A stretch of 64,000 bases of DNA from Streptomyces fagopyri (GTDB taxonomy: Bacteria; Actinomycetota; Actinomycetes; Streptomycetales; Streptomycetaceae). The number at the start of each line of letters is the position of its first letter. The stretch's first letter is position 1. Below, one piece after another: positions 54,651 to 64,000 of the stretch. Location: positions 1,674,001 to 1,738,000 of the forward strand of contig NZ_CP045643.1 of the NCBI RefSeq assembly GCF_009498275.1, read 5' to 3'. Made by a program: the position numbers and the translations under genes. The notes beneath the pieces are model-generated. The model saw only the letters and a list, made by a program, of their open reading frames with translations. It was not told where the DNA came from and ran no database searches.

Positions 54651-54731
54651 GACCCATCAGTCGCCCAACGAGCGGGGGGGCCGGCTGAGCAACACCGGCG
54701 CGGACCCGCTAAAGCACCCGATGGGACCAGT

Positions 54732-57700
54732 TCAGCGACGACGCACCAGAGGGAAGGGCAGGGTCTCGCGGATCGTGAGACCGGTGAGGAACATGACCGT
54801 CCGGTCGACGCCGATGCCGAGCCCGCCGGTGGGCGGCATGGCGTACTCGAGCGCGTCGAGGAAGTCCTCGTCGAGCTCCATCGCCTCGGGATCACCCCCG
54901 GCGGCCAACAGCGACTGCGCCGTCAGCCGACGGCGCTGCTCCACCGGATCGGTCAACTCGGAGTAGGCGGTGCCCAGTTCGGTACCGAAGGCGACGAGGT
55001 CCCACCGTTCGGCGAGGCGCGGGTCGGTGCGGTGCTGTCGGGTGAGCGGGGAGACGTCGGTCGGGAAGTCCTTGTAGAACGTGGGCAGTCGGGTCTTCGC
55101 CTCCACCAGCCGTTCGTACATCTCCAGTACGACGTCGCCGCGGCCGTCGTCCGCCCGGTACGGCACGCCCGCGCGGTCGCACAGCCCGTGCAGCGCCTTC
55201 AGCGGGGTGTCGGCGCCGACCTCCTCCCCCAGTGCCTCACCGAGGGCGCCGTACACCGTTCTGACGGGCCACGGGCCGGAGATGTCGTGCTCGGTGCCGT
55301 CCCTGCGGGCGACGGCCGCCCCGAACGCGGCGATCGCCGCGCCCTGGATCAGCTCACGGGCGAGGTCGAGCATGACGTCGTAGTCGGCGAACGCCTGATA
55401 CGCCTCCAGCATCGTGAACTCGGGGTTGTGCTTGTGGGAGACGCCCTCGTTGCGGAAGGTGCGGCCCATCTCGAAGACCTTCTCCAGGCCGCCGACGCAC
55501 AGCCGCTTGAGGTACAGCTCGGGGGCGATGCGGAGATAGAGGTCCAGGTCGTAGGCGTTGATGTGGGTCGTGAACGGGCGGGCGTTGGCGCCGCCGTGGA
55601 CCCGCTGGAGCATCGGCGTCTCGACCTCCAGGTAGCCGCGGTCCAGCAGCCCCTGGCGCAGCGCCTGCACGGCGGTGGAGCGGACCCGGACGACCTGACG
55701 CGCCTCGGGGCTCGACACCAGGTCGACATGGCGGCGGCGCACCTTCGCCTCCGGGTCGGTCAGGCCCCGGTGCTTGTCGGGCAGCGGGCGCAGGCACTTG
55801 CCGGTGAGCCGCCAGTCGGTCACGAAGACGGTGAGGGTACCCCTGTCGCTGGCCCCGGAGACGCCGTCGGCGGTGAGGTGGTCGCCGATGTCGACGTCCG
55901 CGCGGAACCGGTCGAGGGCGGGTCCTGATCCGGAGCGGGTGAGGGCGATCTGCAGGTCGCCGGACCAGTCGCGCAGGACGGCGAAGACCAGGCCGCCGAA
56001 GTCCCGTACGAGGACGACCCGCCCGGCCACGGTCACCGGCACTCCCGCGCGGACCTCGGCGAGGGTGTGGGTCCGCGGCGCGGTGCCCACCGGGTAAGGG
56101 TCGACGCCCGCCGCGCGGAGCCGTTCGAGCGTGCGGTGCCGGACGCGGACCTGTTCGGGCAGGCCGGCCGTCGGATCGGGGGCCTCGGCCGTCTCCCCTC
56201 CGCCGGGTCCCGGGGCCCGCGGTGCGGGCGGGGCCCCGGTGACCACGGGCGCGGTCTCGGCCTTCGTACGTCCCTTGCCCCACAGTGTGCGCAGGGACGG
56301 CACGGAGACGAAGCCCTCGGCGATGCCGGACGCCATGCCGATACGGGCGAGGGAGCCCGCGTCCCCGTAGCAGAGGAAACGGGGGTACCACTCCGGGTGG
56401 TACTTGGCGTTGGACCGGTACAGCGCCTCCAGCTGCCACCACCGGGAGAAGAACAGCAGCAGCTTGCGCCACAGCCGCAGCACCGGCCCGGCACCGACAC
56501 GGGCGCCCTCCTCGAAGACCGACCGGAACACCGCGAAGTTGAGCGAGACACGGCGTACGCCGAACTTCCCGGCCACCGCGCACATCTCGGCGACCATGTA
56601 CTCCATGACGCCGTTGGGGGCTCCGCGGTCACGACGCATCAGGTCGAGCGAGATGCCGTCGCCGCCCCAGGGCACGAAGGAGAGCAGCGCCAGGAGTCTG
56701 CCGTCACGGTCCATCGCCTCGACGAGGAGGCAGTCTCCGTCCGCGGGGTCGCCGAGCCGGTCCAGGGCCATCGAGAAGCCCCGCTCCGTCTCGGTGTCGC
56801 GCCAGGCGTCGGCCCGGTCGACGACTTCCTCCATCTCCGCGTCGGTGAGGGTGGAATGGCGGCGTACCCGGCAGGTGGCCCCGGTGCGGCGCACACGGTT
56901 GACGGCCTGACGGGTGGCCCGCATGTCACGGCCGTCCAGGTCGAAGCCGGCGACGTGCAGGATCGCCTCGTCACCGAGTTCCAGCGCCCCGAGCCCGGCC
57001 CGCACGAAGGCCTTGGCGCCGTCCTCGGAGGCGCCCATGACGGCGGGCACCCAGGCGTAGCGGCGGGCCAGGTCCAGCCAGGCGTCGATGGCGTGCGGCC
57101 AGGCCTCGCGGTCGCCGACCGGGTCGCCGCTGGCGAGGCAGACCCCGGCCTCGACCCGGTAGGTGACGGCGGCTTTGCCACTGGGCGAGAAGACGACGGC
57201 CTTGTCACGGCGGGTGGCGAAGTAGCCGAGGGAGTCGTCGGCGCCGTAGGCCCGCAGCAGCGAGCGGATCCGGGACTCCTCGTCACCGTGCAGGGCCGCC
57301 TCAAGGCGCTGGGAGCGGAAGAGGGTGGCGGCGGCGTTGAGCAGGGCGACGGCCCCGAAGAGGCCGAGGAAGAAGTAGACCGGATGGGGTGGGCGTCCGC
57401 CGAACGAGTCGGCGGAGACCAGTCCTCCGCACACCCGGCCGGCCGCCCACGTCAGCCGGTCGCCGCGCGGCAGGGTGCCGGGGAACAGCTCGACCAGGCC
57501 CCAGCCGAGCAGGATCGCCGCGACGAGCCCGGCGACCAGGACGGCCAGCGCCCGCCACACGGCGCCGCGCCGCGAGTCCGCGTAGAACTCGCGGCGCGCC
57601 ACGACCAGGAGCACCAGGGCGACGCCGCAGACCGCGAAGGACGGCAGCGACGCGGCGTAGAGACCCATCGCGAGGCCGACGACGTCGGACAGGACCAACA

Positions 57701-58010
57701 GGCCGAGGTAGACGACGACCAGCCACCAGGCGACCTTCTTACGGGCGGCGGTCGCGGCGGCGAGCAGGAAGAGGAAGGCCGCGTACGCGAGGTTCGCGCT
57801 GACCGGGACGATCACCTGGTCGAGGAAGTCCACCACGGGGCGCAGCAGACGGCGCAGCGGCTCGATGAAGGCCAGCACGACACAGAGCGCGCTCAGGACA
57901 CCGAAGAAGGCCCCGTAGCCGTCGGGCACCCTGCTGAGGAAACCGTCCCGGGACGGCCGTACGGGACCTTTGGCGCCCTTCGGTCCGCGGGCCTCGACGG
58001 TGGCACTCAT
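54732..58010 (-). CDS. lysX: bifunctional lysylphosphatidylglycerol synthetase / lysyl-tRNA synthetase LysX
   Basis: A 1092-residue fusion. The N-terminal ~230 residues hold several membrane helices. A DUF2156 lysyl-transfer domain (about 270-570) contains [21 protein letters not shown] (two parts) and [12 protein letters not shown]. An OB-fold (about 650-760) and a class II LysRS catalytic core (about 770-1090) follow, with [17 protein letters not shown] (split), [18 protein letters not shown] and GLGIGVDR. LysX charges tRNA-Lys and transfers lysine to phosphatidylglycerol, lowering surface charge and protecting against cationic peptides. The ATG at 58010 gives the family N terminus. Confidence 0.95.
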   Translation of the reverse strand: MSATVEARGPKGAKGPVRPSRDGFLSRVPDGYGAFFGVLSALCVVLAFIEPLRRLLRPVVDFLDQVIVPVSANLAYAAFLFLLAAATAARKKVAWWLVVVYLGLLVLSDVVGLAMGLYAASLPSFAVCGVALVLLVVARREFYADSRRGAVWRALAVLVAGLVAAILLGWGLVELFPGTLPRGDRLTWAAGRVCGGLVSADSFGGRPPHPVYFFLGLFGAVALLNAAATLFRSQRLEAALHGDEESRIRSLLRAYGADDSLGYFATRRDKAVVFSPSGKAAVTYRVEAGVCLASGDPVGDREAWPHAIDAWLDLARRYAWVPAVMGASEDGAKAFVRAGLGALELGDEAILHVAGFDLDGRDMRATRQAVNRVRRTGATCRVRRHSTLTDAEMEEVVDRADAWRDTETERGFSMALDRLGDPADGDCLLVEAMDRDGRLLALLSFVPWGGDGISLDLMRRDRGAPNGVMEYMVAEMCAVAGKFGVRRVSLNFAVFRSVFEEGARVGAGPVLRLWRKLLLFFSRWWQLEALYRSNAKYHPEWYPRFLCYGDAGSLARIGMASGIAEGFVSVPSLRTLWGKGRTKAETAPVVTGAPPAPRAPGPGGGETAEAPDPTAGLPEQVRVRHRTLERLRAAGVDPYPVGTAPRTHTLAEVRAGVPVTVAGRVVLVRDFGGLVFAVLRDWSGDLQIALTRSGSGPALDRFRADVDIGDHLTADGVSGASDRGTLTVFVTDWRLTGKCLRPLPDKHRGLTDPEAKVRRRHVDLVSSPEARQVVRVRSTAVQALRQGLLDRGYLEVETPMLQRVHGGANARPFTTHINAYDLDLYLRIAPELYLKRLCVGGLEKVFEMGRTFRNEGVSHKHNPEFTMLEAYQAFADYDVMLDLARELIQGAAIAAFGAAVARRDGTEHDISGPWPVRTVYGALGEALGEEVGADTPLKALHGLCDRAGVPYRADDGRGDVVLEMYERLVEAKTRLPTFYKDFPTDVSPLTRQHRTDPRLAERWDLVAFGTELGTAYSELTDPVEQRRRLTAQSLLAAGGDPEAMELDEDFLDALEYAMPPTGGLGIGVDRTVMFLTGLTIRETLPFPLVRRR

Positions 58011-58051
58011 GGTTCCGACTCTAGGAAGCGACGGGCAGGCCCGCCCGTCGA

Positions 58052-58105
58052 GCGGCCTCGCCTTGCCGGGCGGCCTCGCCTTGCCGGGCGGCCTCGCCTT
58101 GCCGG
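58052..58105. repeat. 3 x 18-bp tandem repeat upstream of lysX
   Basis: Three exact copies of gcggcctcgccttgccgg begin 42 bp upstream of the lysX ATG. The 611-bp gap 58011-58621 also has repeated cgtcacgacgccg units (about 58215-58310) and no supported gene. Confidence 0.9.
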
Positions 58106-58621
58106 GCGGCAGGGTGCCCGTCGATCGGCACGGTGCCCGTCGTAGGGCCCGGCGGCTGTCGTCGGGCCCGGCCACTGTCGTACGGCCGATGCCGGTCTTG
58201 CGGCGCCGTGTCGGTCGTGAGTCACGACGCCGGTCGGGCGGCGCCCTGCCGGCCATGAGCAACGGCGTCCGTCTTACGTCACGACGCCGGTCGTACGTCA
58301 CGACGCCGTTCGGGCTGCCCGGTGCCGGTCGGGCGGCGCGCTGCCGGTCCTGCGGCGTGTTCGGCGCGCGGGCGCCGCCCGGGGCGTACGCCCCTCGCCC
58401 CTCGCCCCGCGAGTCGGGCGCGGGACACACCGGTACGCCGGCCCGGGTACGCCGTCCCGTGAACCCCGTTACGCCGGTGCGGAACGGACGCCGTCCGGCA
58501 GCCGGCCCGGCACCGGCGCGCGCACCGTGCCCCCGCGCCGGTGCGGCCGACACGCCGTCCCCCTGGTTTCCACACGCCCCATCCGCCTCCCCGACCTGCG
58601 GCTTCCGATAGCCTCGGCGAT

Positions 58622-59086
58622 GTGGCGGAACAGCAACCCTCGCACCGGTTCGAGCGTGGCACGGACGGTCCCAAGGTCATCGTCGTCGGCGTGGACGGCT
58701 CCGACTCCTCGCTGCGCGCGGCGGCGTACGCGGGCGGTCTGGCCAGACGGCAGCACGCGCTGCTCGCCGTCGTCTACATCCAGCCCGTCATGGCCGCGGG
58801 AGCGGCCTTCGGGGCACCGGTCGCGGAGACGACGGACCGGATCGCCGAGGACCTCATCGCGCAGATCCGTGAGGCCGCCGGACGGGTCAAGGACATATTC
58901 GCGGTGCGCTGGGAGTTCCACACCTTCCGCGGCGACCCGTACAACGGCCTGGTGAAGGCGGCGGACGAACTCACCGCGGACGCCGTGGTGGTCGGCGCCT
59001 CCGAGCAGGCGGGGCACCGCATCGTCGGATCGGTGGCGATCCGGCTGGTGAAGGCCGGACGCTGGCCGGTCACCGTCGTCCCCTAG
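58622..59086 (+). CDS. universal stress protein (UspA family)
   Basis: A ~154-residue Usp with [18 protein letters not shown] at the N terminus and the C-terminal ATP-type loop [15 protein letters not shown] (G-2X-G-9X-G-like spacing). These proteins bind ATP and respond to dormancy or stress. The GTG at 58622 is the nearest plausible start; a second possibility is a few codons further in. Single gene, with a 270-bp gap to the next operon. Confidence 0.9.
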   Translation: MAEQQPSHRFERGTDGPKVIVVGVDGSDSSLRAAAYAGGLARRQHALLAVVYIQPVMAAGAAFGAPVAETTDRIAEDLIAQIREAAGRVKDIFAVRWEFHTFRGDPYNGLVKAADELTADAVVVGASEQAGHRIVGSVAIRLVKAGRWPVTVVP

Positions 59087-59355
59087 CGGGTCGGGGCCGC
59101 GCGCCCGTCGTCGGTCCCGTCCGCGGGCGGCCCGCCTCGACGGAAGGCGGCCCGGAAATCTGGGGAGCCGCGAGGCCGACGGCCCGTCCGCCCGTCGCCG
59201 ACACGCCCGTTGGCGGGAGGGGCGCGCGCGGAGCAGGTCGTGCGAGGGGCCCGCTGAACCGTTCGCCGCGCCGTTCACCGACTGCATCGACCGCCCACCG
59301 CAGACCCGTGCCCCGCCCCTGTCCGAGTGGGGCGACAACCGCTGGCATACAGGCC

Positions 59356-59895
59356 ATGACGGCCGGAACCACCACCAAGACGACCGCCGAGCACGAGTTG
59401 CTCGCGCTCCAGCGCGAGCACGGACGGCCCCTCTTCGCTCTGTTGCTGCGCCTGTCCGACGGCGACCGGCAGCGCGCCGAGGATCTGCTCCAGGAGACGT
59501 TCGTACGGGCCTGGCAGCACCCCGAGGCGCTGCGCGCCGACGACTTCGCCTCCGTACGCCCCTGGCTGCTCACCGTGGGACGACGGCTCGCGATCGACGC
59601 GCGGCGGGCCCGTCAGGCTCGGCCCCCCGAGGTGGGTGACGCGGTGCTGGACAACGCGCGGGTGTGCGCCGATCACGCCGAAAGGTCGGCGGCGACGCTC
59701 GATGTGCGGGAGGCTGTGAAGACTCTCACTCCCGAGCACCGTGAAGTCCTGGTGCAGGTGTACTTCCAGGGGGCGAGTGTGGCGGAGGCCGCCGCCGCGC
59801 TCGGAATTCCGCCCGGTACCGTGAAGTCGCGGGCCTACTACGCGTTGCGCGCCCTGCGCCGGGTTCTTCCGGGATACGCGGCCGACCTGCGGTGA
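59356..59895 (+). CDS. ECF-type sigma factor with linked anti-sigma gene
   Basis: A 179-residue sigma factor. Region 2 reads RAEDLLQETFVRAWQHPE and PWLLTVGRRLAIDARRAR; region 4 reads LTPEHREVLVQVYFQGASVAEAAAALGIPPGTVKSR (two parts). A zinc-finger anti-sigma gene lies 1.07 kb downstream on the same strand, with a 171-residue unknown protein between. That arrangement suggests the anti-sigma factor controls this sigma factor. Start ATG at 59356. Confidence 0.92.
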   Translation: MTAGTTTKTTAEHELLALQREHGRPLFALLLRLSDGDRQRAEDLLQETFVRAWQHPEALRADDFASVRPWLLTVGRRLAIDARRARQARPPEVGDAVLDNARVCADHAERSAATLDVREAVKTLTPEHREVLVQVYFQGASVAEAAAALGIPPGTVKSRAYYALRALRRVLPGYAADLR

Positions 59896-60029
59896 AACCG
59901 AGTCCCGGGTCAAGCCTCCGCAAAGTGCCTGCCAAGGACCATGGTTGAGTATTCCGCTTGTCCTCATCCGTGTTCCGACCGAGAGCCCGGGTCGGGCGAC
60001 GCGCACGCACCGGAGGAAGGCAGGAAGGG

Positions 60030-60545
60030 ATGCTGCACAGAGGTCAAGAGAGCACGGACGGCACCGGCGGTGGGGAACTCACCGTCCCCATGGCCTGGTT
60101 GTACGCCGAGTACATCGCCGACGAGTTGTTGCGGACCGGCGACCTGATGCCGCCCACGTCCTTCGAGTTCCGCGCCGGGCGTGACGCCCTGGCCCTGACC
60201 ATCTTTCTCTCCGACAGCGACGGCGAGCTCTCGGGCATCCGGGTCGTCTCCCAACTGGAGACCTGGCTCTCGCTGACCGCCTACGACCAGCCGTGGCAGG
60301 ACTGGGTGCGCGAGCACATGGCCCGGCTCAGGGCCGAGACGGCCGAGTGCGGCGGGCCCGCCCCGGACCTGGAACTGGCCGCGGCGGCCTGGCGCTGGCT
60401 GGAGGAGACCGAACTGCTCGCCCCCGACCTGGACGCCGTACCCGGCGGAGGTCCGATCCCCGGCGAGGACGACGGCCCCAAGGTGTGGACACCGGCCTGG
60501 CAGCTGGGCCTGCCGCTGGGGCACCTGGCGATCCATCTCTTCTGA
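60030..60545 (+). CDS. conserved actinobacterial protein of unknown function
   Basis: A 171-residue soluble acidic protein that I cannot assign to a family. Recognisable parts are MAWLYAEYIADELLRTGDLMPPTSFEFRAGRD (split), SDGELSGIRVVSQLETWLSL and a Trp-rich helix (AAAAWRWLEETELL). There is no signal peptide or membrane segment. The ATG at 60030 has GGAAGG immediately upstream. Its position between sigma and anti-sigma genes suggests a shared regulon. Confidence 0.7.
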   Translation: MLHRGQESTDGTGGGELTVPMAWLYAEYIADELLRTGDLMPPTSFEFRAGRDALALTIFLSDSDGELSGIRVVSQLETWLSLTAYDQPWQDWVREHMARLRAETAECGGPAPDLELAAAAWRWLEETELLAPDLDAVPGGGPIPGEDDGPKVWTPAWQLGLPLGHLAIHLF

Positions 60546-60720
60546 CCACACCCTCCGACCCCCCTCTTCCGACCGTGCCCTCCGACTTCTTCCCTCTACC
60601 GACCGGACCCTCCGGTGTCTCTCTTCCGGCGGCACCGTTCGATCCCTCCGAACCCTCGCTCCCTTCCGACCGCACCATCCGACCTCCTCGGACCGCACCC
60701 TCCCTCCGATCTTCCTGACG
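60546..60720. other. pyrimidine-rich intergenic tract with ccctccgacc repeats
   Basis: The + strand of this stretch is almost entirely C and T with degenerate repeats of ccctccgacc and cttccgacc. It is the first part of the 416-bp gap 60546-60961 before the anti-sigma gene. The remaining 240 bp look like ordinary upstream sequence. Confidence 0.6.
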
Positions 60721-60961
60721 CACCCTTCGAACAGCCCCTCCCTCCTGCGAGAAACCTTCCTACGATCTCCGGGCAGCCGTCCCGCGGATGCGTGCCCGGC
60801 AACTTTTCCGGGCGCGCACCAATCCGCGGGCGCGCCCGCTCCGAACGTCTTCGCCGCGATTCCGGACGAGCTTGAGTGATTCGGCGGTCTGGTCCGTACC
60901 GGTGGGCAACAGCAACACCACCCCCACCCCGCTCGATCGCCACGAGGATTCGGTATTCGGT

Positions 60962-61627
60962 ATGAGGTCCCTGGAACGGCATCGTGACGTCGGCGCCTAC
61001 GCGCTCGGCGTGCTGGACGAGGCGGATGCCTTCCGCTTCGAGGATCACCTCATGGAGTGCCCCCAGTGCGCGGCGCACGTGAGTGAGTTCCGACCCGCCG
61101 CACGGCAGATGATGCTGTACCGGCGGGCCACACCGCGCTCCGTGCACCCGTTCGCGGCACCCGGCCCCCGGCTGCTGGACACGCTGCTCGGCGAGGTGGC
61201 GGGCCGCCGCCGGGCCGGCCACCGGCGCTGGCTGTACGCGGTGGCCGCCGCCGTGGTCCTCGCGGCCGGCGGACCCACGATCGCGATGGTGACGTCGCAC
61301 GGCTCGGCGTCCGGTGACTCCGCGTCCAACCAGGCCGCCGCGACCGACGCGGACACCGGCGTCTGGGCCCGGGTCACGACCCAGGACCGGGTCTGGGGCA
61401 GCGAGGTCGACGTCGAGGTCAAGGACTCCGGGGGCCCGCGGCCCTGCCAGCTCGTCGCCGTCGGCAAGGACGGGTCGGAGCAGACGGTCACGAGCTGGAT
61501 GGTGCCCGAGCGCGAAGGGGCCCCCACCAGCATGACGGGCGGCGCCTCGATGACCGCCCAGGACATCAGCCGGTTCGAGGTGCGCACAGCGGACGGCAAG
61601 CACCTGGTGACGGTCAAGTCGCCCTGA
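60962..61627 (+). CDS. zinc-finger anti-sigma factor
   Basis: A ~221-residue transmembrane anti-sigma factor. The cytoplasmic part has the ZAS motif HLMECPQCAAHV (HxxxCxxC) after HRDVGAYALGVLDEAD; a single helix (about 90-108, AVAAAVVLAAGGPTIAMV) follows. An outer ~110-residue domain (RASKZL-like: VWARVTTQDRVWGSEVDVEV) lies beyond it. It should hold an ECF sigma factor, most likely the one at 59356, until a signal arrives. The ATG at 60962 is chosen; a GTG start ~19 codons upstream is possible. Confidence 0.85.
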   Translation: MRSLERHRDVGAYALGVLDEADAFRFEDHLMECPQCAAHVSEFRPAARQMMLYRRATPRSVHPFAAPGPRLLDTLLGEVAGRRRAGHRRWLYAVAAAVVLAAGGPTIAMVTSHGSASGDSASNQAAATDADTGVWARVTTQDRVWGSEVDVEVKDSGGPRPCQLVAVGKDGSEQTVTSWMVPEREGAPTSMTGGASMTAQDISRFEVRTADGKHLVTVKSP

Positions 61628-61634
61628 GCGGACG

Positions 61635-62495
61635 CTACTTGAGCAGGCGGGACATCCGGCGGTCGGCCAGCGGCCTGCCGCCCGTCTGACAGGTCGGGCA
61701 GTACTGCAGCGAGGAATCGCTGAAGGACACCTCGCGGATGGTGTCGCCGCACACCGGACAGGGCTCGCCCGTCCTGCCGTGCACCCGCAGCCCGCTCTTC
61801 TTCTCCCTCTTGAGACGGCCCGCGGCCAGCCCGCGGGAGCGCTCCACCGCCTCGGTGAGCGTGCCACGCAGCGCCTCGTACAGGCGGCCGGTCTCCTCGG
61901 GCGTCAGCGAGGAGGCGAGCTTGAAGGGGGACATCCTGGCGGCGTGCAGGATCTCGTCGCTGTACGCGTTCCCCACGCCCGCGATCAGGCTCTGGTCCCG
62001 GAGGGCTCCCTTGAGGCGGCGCCGCTCCCCCTCGATCAGCCCCGCGAACCGTGCCTCGTCGAAGTCGGCCGCGAGTGGGTCGGGGCCCAGGCGCGCCACG
62101 CCCGGGATCTCCTGCGGGTCCCGGACCACGTGGACCGCGAGTCTCTTCTGGGTGCCCGCCTCGGTGAGGTCGAAGCCCTCCCCGTTCTCCAGGGCGACAC
62201 GCAGCGCCAGTGGGCCCTTGCCCGGTCTGGGCGGGCCGTCGGGCAACGGGTCCCGCCACTGCAGCCAGCCCGCGCGGGCCAGGTGCGTCACGAAGTGCAG
62301 TCCGTCGGCCTCGATGTCGAGGAACTTGCCCCGCCGGCGCACGGCGGTGACCTCACGACCCTCGAAGGCGGTGACGGGCGGGTCGTAGGTCTTCAGGACA
62401 CTGATGGCGACGGGCAGGACGCGCACGACCTCGCGGCCGACGAGATGGTCGGCCAGGAAGTCCTTGAGCGCCTCGACCTCTGGCAGTTCCGGCAT
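61635..62495 (-). CDS. Fpg/Nei-family DNA glycosylase
   Basis: A 286-residue DNA repair enzyme. After Met removal the N terminus PELPEVE supplies the catalytic Pro and Glu. The H2TH region includes AGVGNAYSDEILHAARMSP, and the C-terminal zinc finger is CPVCGDTI ... CPTCQTGGR. It removes oxidised bases by a bifunctional glycosylase/lyase reaction. The lack of adjacent polA/rnc genes suggests it is a paralogue of the housekeeping MutM. It is convergent with the anti-sigma gene with 7 bp between stops. Confidence 0.93.
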   Translation of the reverse strand: MPELPEVEALKDFLADHLVGREVVRVLPVAISVLKTYDPPVTAFEGREVTAVRRRGKFLDIEADGLHFVTHLARAGWLQWRDPLPDGPPRPGKGPLALRVALENGEGFDLTEAGTQKRLAVHVVRDPQEIPGVARLGPDPLAADFDEARFAGLIEGERRRLKGALRDQSLIAGVGNAYSDEILHAARMSPFKLASSLTPEETGRLYEALRGTLTEAVERSRGLAAGRLKREKKSGLRVHGRTGEPCPVCGDTIREVSFSDSSLQYCPTCQTGGRPLADRRMSRLLK

Positions 62496-62624
62496 GCGTC
62501 CAGAGTGCCACCCGGCACCGACACCACCACCCGGACCACCGGCCGCACACCGCACAGGACGGCACCGAGCCGGACCGCCCCGCCCCGCCCCGCCCCGTAG
62601 ACCAGTCTCGTCCCGTCCCGTAGA

Positions 62625-64000
62625 TCACTCCCGCCCCGGGACCAGGAACTCGCACCACACGCACTTGCCGCCGCCCCGGGCCTCCACGCCCCAGACGTCG
62701 GCGAGCCGGTCGACGAGCAGCAGACCCCGGCCGGAGACACCGGACACGCCCGCCTCCCGGCGGCGCGGCAGCGCGCTGGAGGAGTCCTCGACCTCCACGC
62801 GGAGCCTGCGGTCGGGTCCGCTGAGGACCCTCAGGGTGACGATCGCGGGGCCCTCGGTGTGCATGAGGGCGTTGGTGATCAGTTCGTCGGCGACGAGTTC
62901 GATCTCGTCGGCGCGTTCGGCGGCGCCCCAGGCGCGGACCGCCGCCCGGATCATGCGGCGCGCCTCGGTCAGGGCCTCGGAGTCGCCGGGCGCGACGTGC
63001 TGCTGGAGCCGGCCACCGGACTGCCGGGGGCCGGGACCGCGGCGGCGCAGGAGCAGCAGGGCCACGTCGTCCTCGCCGCCGCGTTCCTCGGCCACGTCGA
63101 TGAGCCGGTCGGCGAGATCGTGCACGTCCTCGGGTCCCGACCGGATCAGCTCCATCAGGGTGTGCATCCCGTCGTCGAGGTCGACGCCGGGCTGCTCCAC
63201 GAGGCCGTCGGTGCACAGCATCAGGGTCTGACCCGGATCGAGTTCGACCGTCTCGACCGGGTATTCGAGGCGTCCGAACAGGGCGGACAGACCGAGCGGC
63301 AGGCCTCCTTCGAGGGACAGCCGGCGGCAGGTCCCGTCGGTCCGCCGGACCAGCGGGTCGATGTGGCCGGCCCGCACCAGCTGGACGACTCCGGTCGACA
63401 GGTCGGCCTCCGCGTACAGGCAGGTCGCGAAGCGTTCGGTGTCGAGTTCGTGCAGGAAGACGGAGGCGCGGGCCATCACGGTGGCGGGGGTGTGTCCCTC
63501 GGCGGCGTAGGCGCGCAGCACGATGCGCAACTGGCCCATGACGGCCGCCGCGTGCGTGTCGTGGCCCTGGACGTCGCCGATGACGGCGCCGACCCGGCCG
63601 CCCGGCAGCGGGATCAGGTCGTACCAGTCGCCGCCGACGTCCCGGCCGAGGGAGGCGGAGCGGTAGCGGACGGCCGTGTCGGCGCCGGGCACGCTGGGGA
63701 TGCAGCGCGGCAGCATGGCCTGCTGGAGTCCCTGGGCGAGGTCCTTCTCCTGCTCGTAGAACATGGCCCGCTGCAGGCTCTGGGCGATGCTGCTGCCGAG
63801 GGCGACGAGGACGTTGCGCTCCTCGGCGGAGAAGCCGTACCGGTCGTTGTAGAGGAGACCGAGGGAGCCGATGGGGCGGGCCTGCGCGATCAGCGGCAGG
63901 TAGGCGGCCGAGGTGATCTCCAGGTCGGTGATGTGCGGCCACAGCAGCGGGTACGACTCGGCGAAGTCCTCGGGTGACTCGATGAAACGCGGAGCGAGGG
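62625..64000 (-). CDS. GAF-SpoIIE phosphatase-HATPase signalling protein, 5' end cut
   Basis: The visible 458 residues hold the end of a GAF domain (AAYLPLIAQARPIGSLGLLYNDRYGFS, split). A coiled linker (LQRAMFYEQEKDLAQGLQQAMLP) leads to a SpoIIE/PP2C phosphatase (VGGDWYDLIPLPGGR, GDVQGHD, LCTDGLVE), then a histidine-kinase-like ATPase domain (ELVADELITNALMHT, GRGLLLVDRLADVWGV). This is the common Streptomyces design for dephosphorylating anti-anti-sigma proteins and phosphorylating them in one chain. The start lies beyond the window end. Confidence 0.93.
   Translation of the reverse strand, partial: LAPRFIESPEDFAESYPLLWPHITDLEITSAAYLPLIAQARPIGSLGLLYNDRYGFSAEERNVLVALGSSIAQSLQRAMFYEQEKDLAQGLQQAMLPRCIPSVPGADTAVRYRSASLGRDVGGDWYDLIPLPGGRVGAVIGDVQGHDTHAAAVMGQLRIVLRAYAAEGHTPATVMARASVFLHELDTERFATCLYAEADLSTGVVQLVRAGHIDPLVRRTDGTCRRLSLEGGLPLGLSALFGRLEYPVETVELDPGQTLMLCTDGLVEQPGVDLDDGMHTLMELIRSGPEDVHDLADRLIDVAEERGGEDDVALLLLRRRGPGPRQSGGRLQQHVAPGDSEALTEARRMIRAAVRAWGAAERADEIELVADELITNALMHTEGPAIVTLRVLSGPDRRLRVEVEDSSSALPRRREAGVSGVSGRGLLLVDRLADVWGVEARGGGKCVWCEFLVPGRE

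Overview
The window reads as a stretch of Streptomyces chromosome. GC is very high, third codon positions are almost all G or C, GTG and TTG starts are common, and many genes have counterparts typical of the genus: RmdA, an SCO0930-type lipoprotein, egtABCD, LysX, a class F sortase and a B. subtilis-type SdhCAB. From memory, the order egtABCD ... sdhCAB ... rmdA ... SCO0930-like lipoprotein resembles the SCO0910-SCO0945 part of the S. coelicolor chromosome. I could not check that here.

Layout. 1-7.5 kb: the end of an ABC-F gene, a flavoprotein disulfide reductase divergent from a thioredoxin, an aldehyde dehydrogenase, a broken pobA remnant, a LacI-type regulator and an amidase. 7.5-11.1 kb: an NfeD-like OB-fold protein with a flotillin, a lone PemK/MazF-like protein and a bacterial PARG. 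11.3-15.8 kb: a translationally coupled egtABCD operon for ergothioneine. 16.2-20.9 kb: a SecY copy outside any ribosomal operon, a DasA-like sugar-binding lipoprotein with a dre-like operator, a dodecin, a HAD phosphatase and an ECF sigma factor. 20.9-26.7 kb: a membrane Ser/Thr kinase, a DUF4232 lipoprotein, a deacetylase-like lipoprotein and an unusual sigma-like/zinc-finger/transmembrane/ricin-lectin fusion. Behind that fusion lies a 560-bp regulatory gap with a perfect CebR-type operator.

27.3-34.4 kb: aldo/keto reductase, Tat-exported FAD dehydrogenase, LLM flavin oxidoreductase and a short UvrA-like protein. 34.6-40.8 kb: an OlsA/OlsB-like ornithine-lipid pair, sdhCAB, and a divergent LysR gene with a T-N11-A operator. 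40.9-45.7 kb: an SDR, an alpha/beta hydrolase and a LuxR-family LAL regulator. 45.8-48.7 kb: rmdA (c-di-GMP) coupled to a DUF574 methyltransferase. 49.2-58.0 kb: a block of envelope genes (repeat lipoprotein, proline-rich anchored protein, DUF4239 protein, anchored secreted protein, class F sortase, NodB deacetylase, LysX). 58.6-64 kb: universal stress protein, ECF sigma, unknown gene, anti-sigma, Fpg/Nei glycosylase and a SpoIIE-type phosphatase cut by the window end.

Common threads are thiol/redox protection, envelope modification and signalling (two ECF sigma factors, an anti-sigma factor, a kinase, c-di-GMP, a PP2C phosphatase). Several intergenic gaps carry GC-rich minisatellites (10-36 bp units) or long perfect hairpins. 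I saw no rRNA, tRNA, insertion sequence, prophage or CRISPR array.
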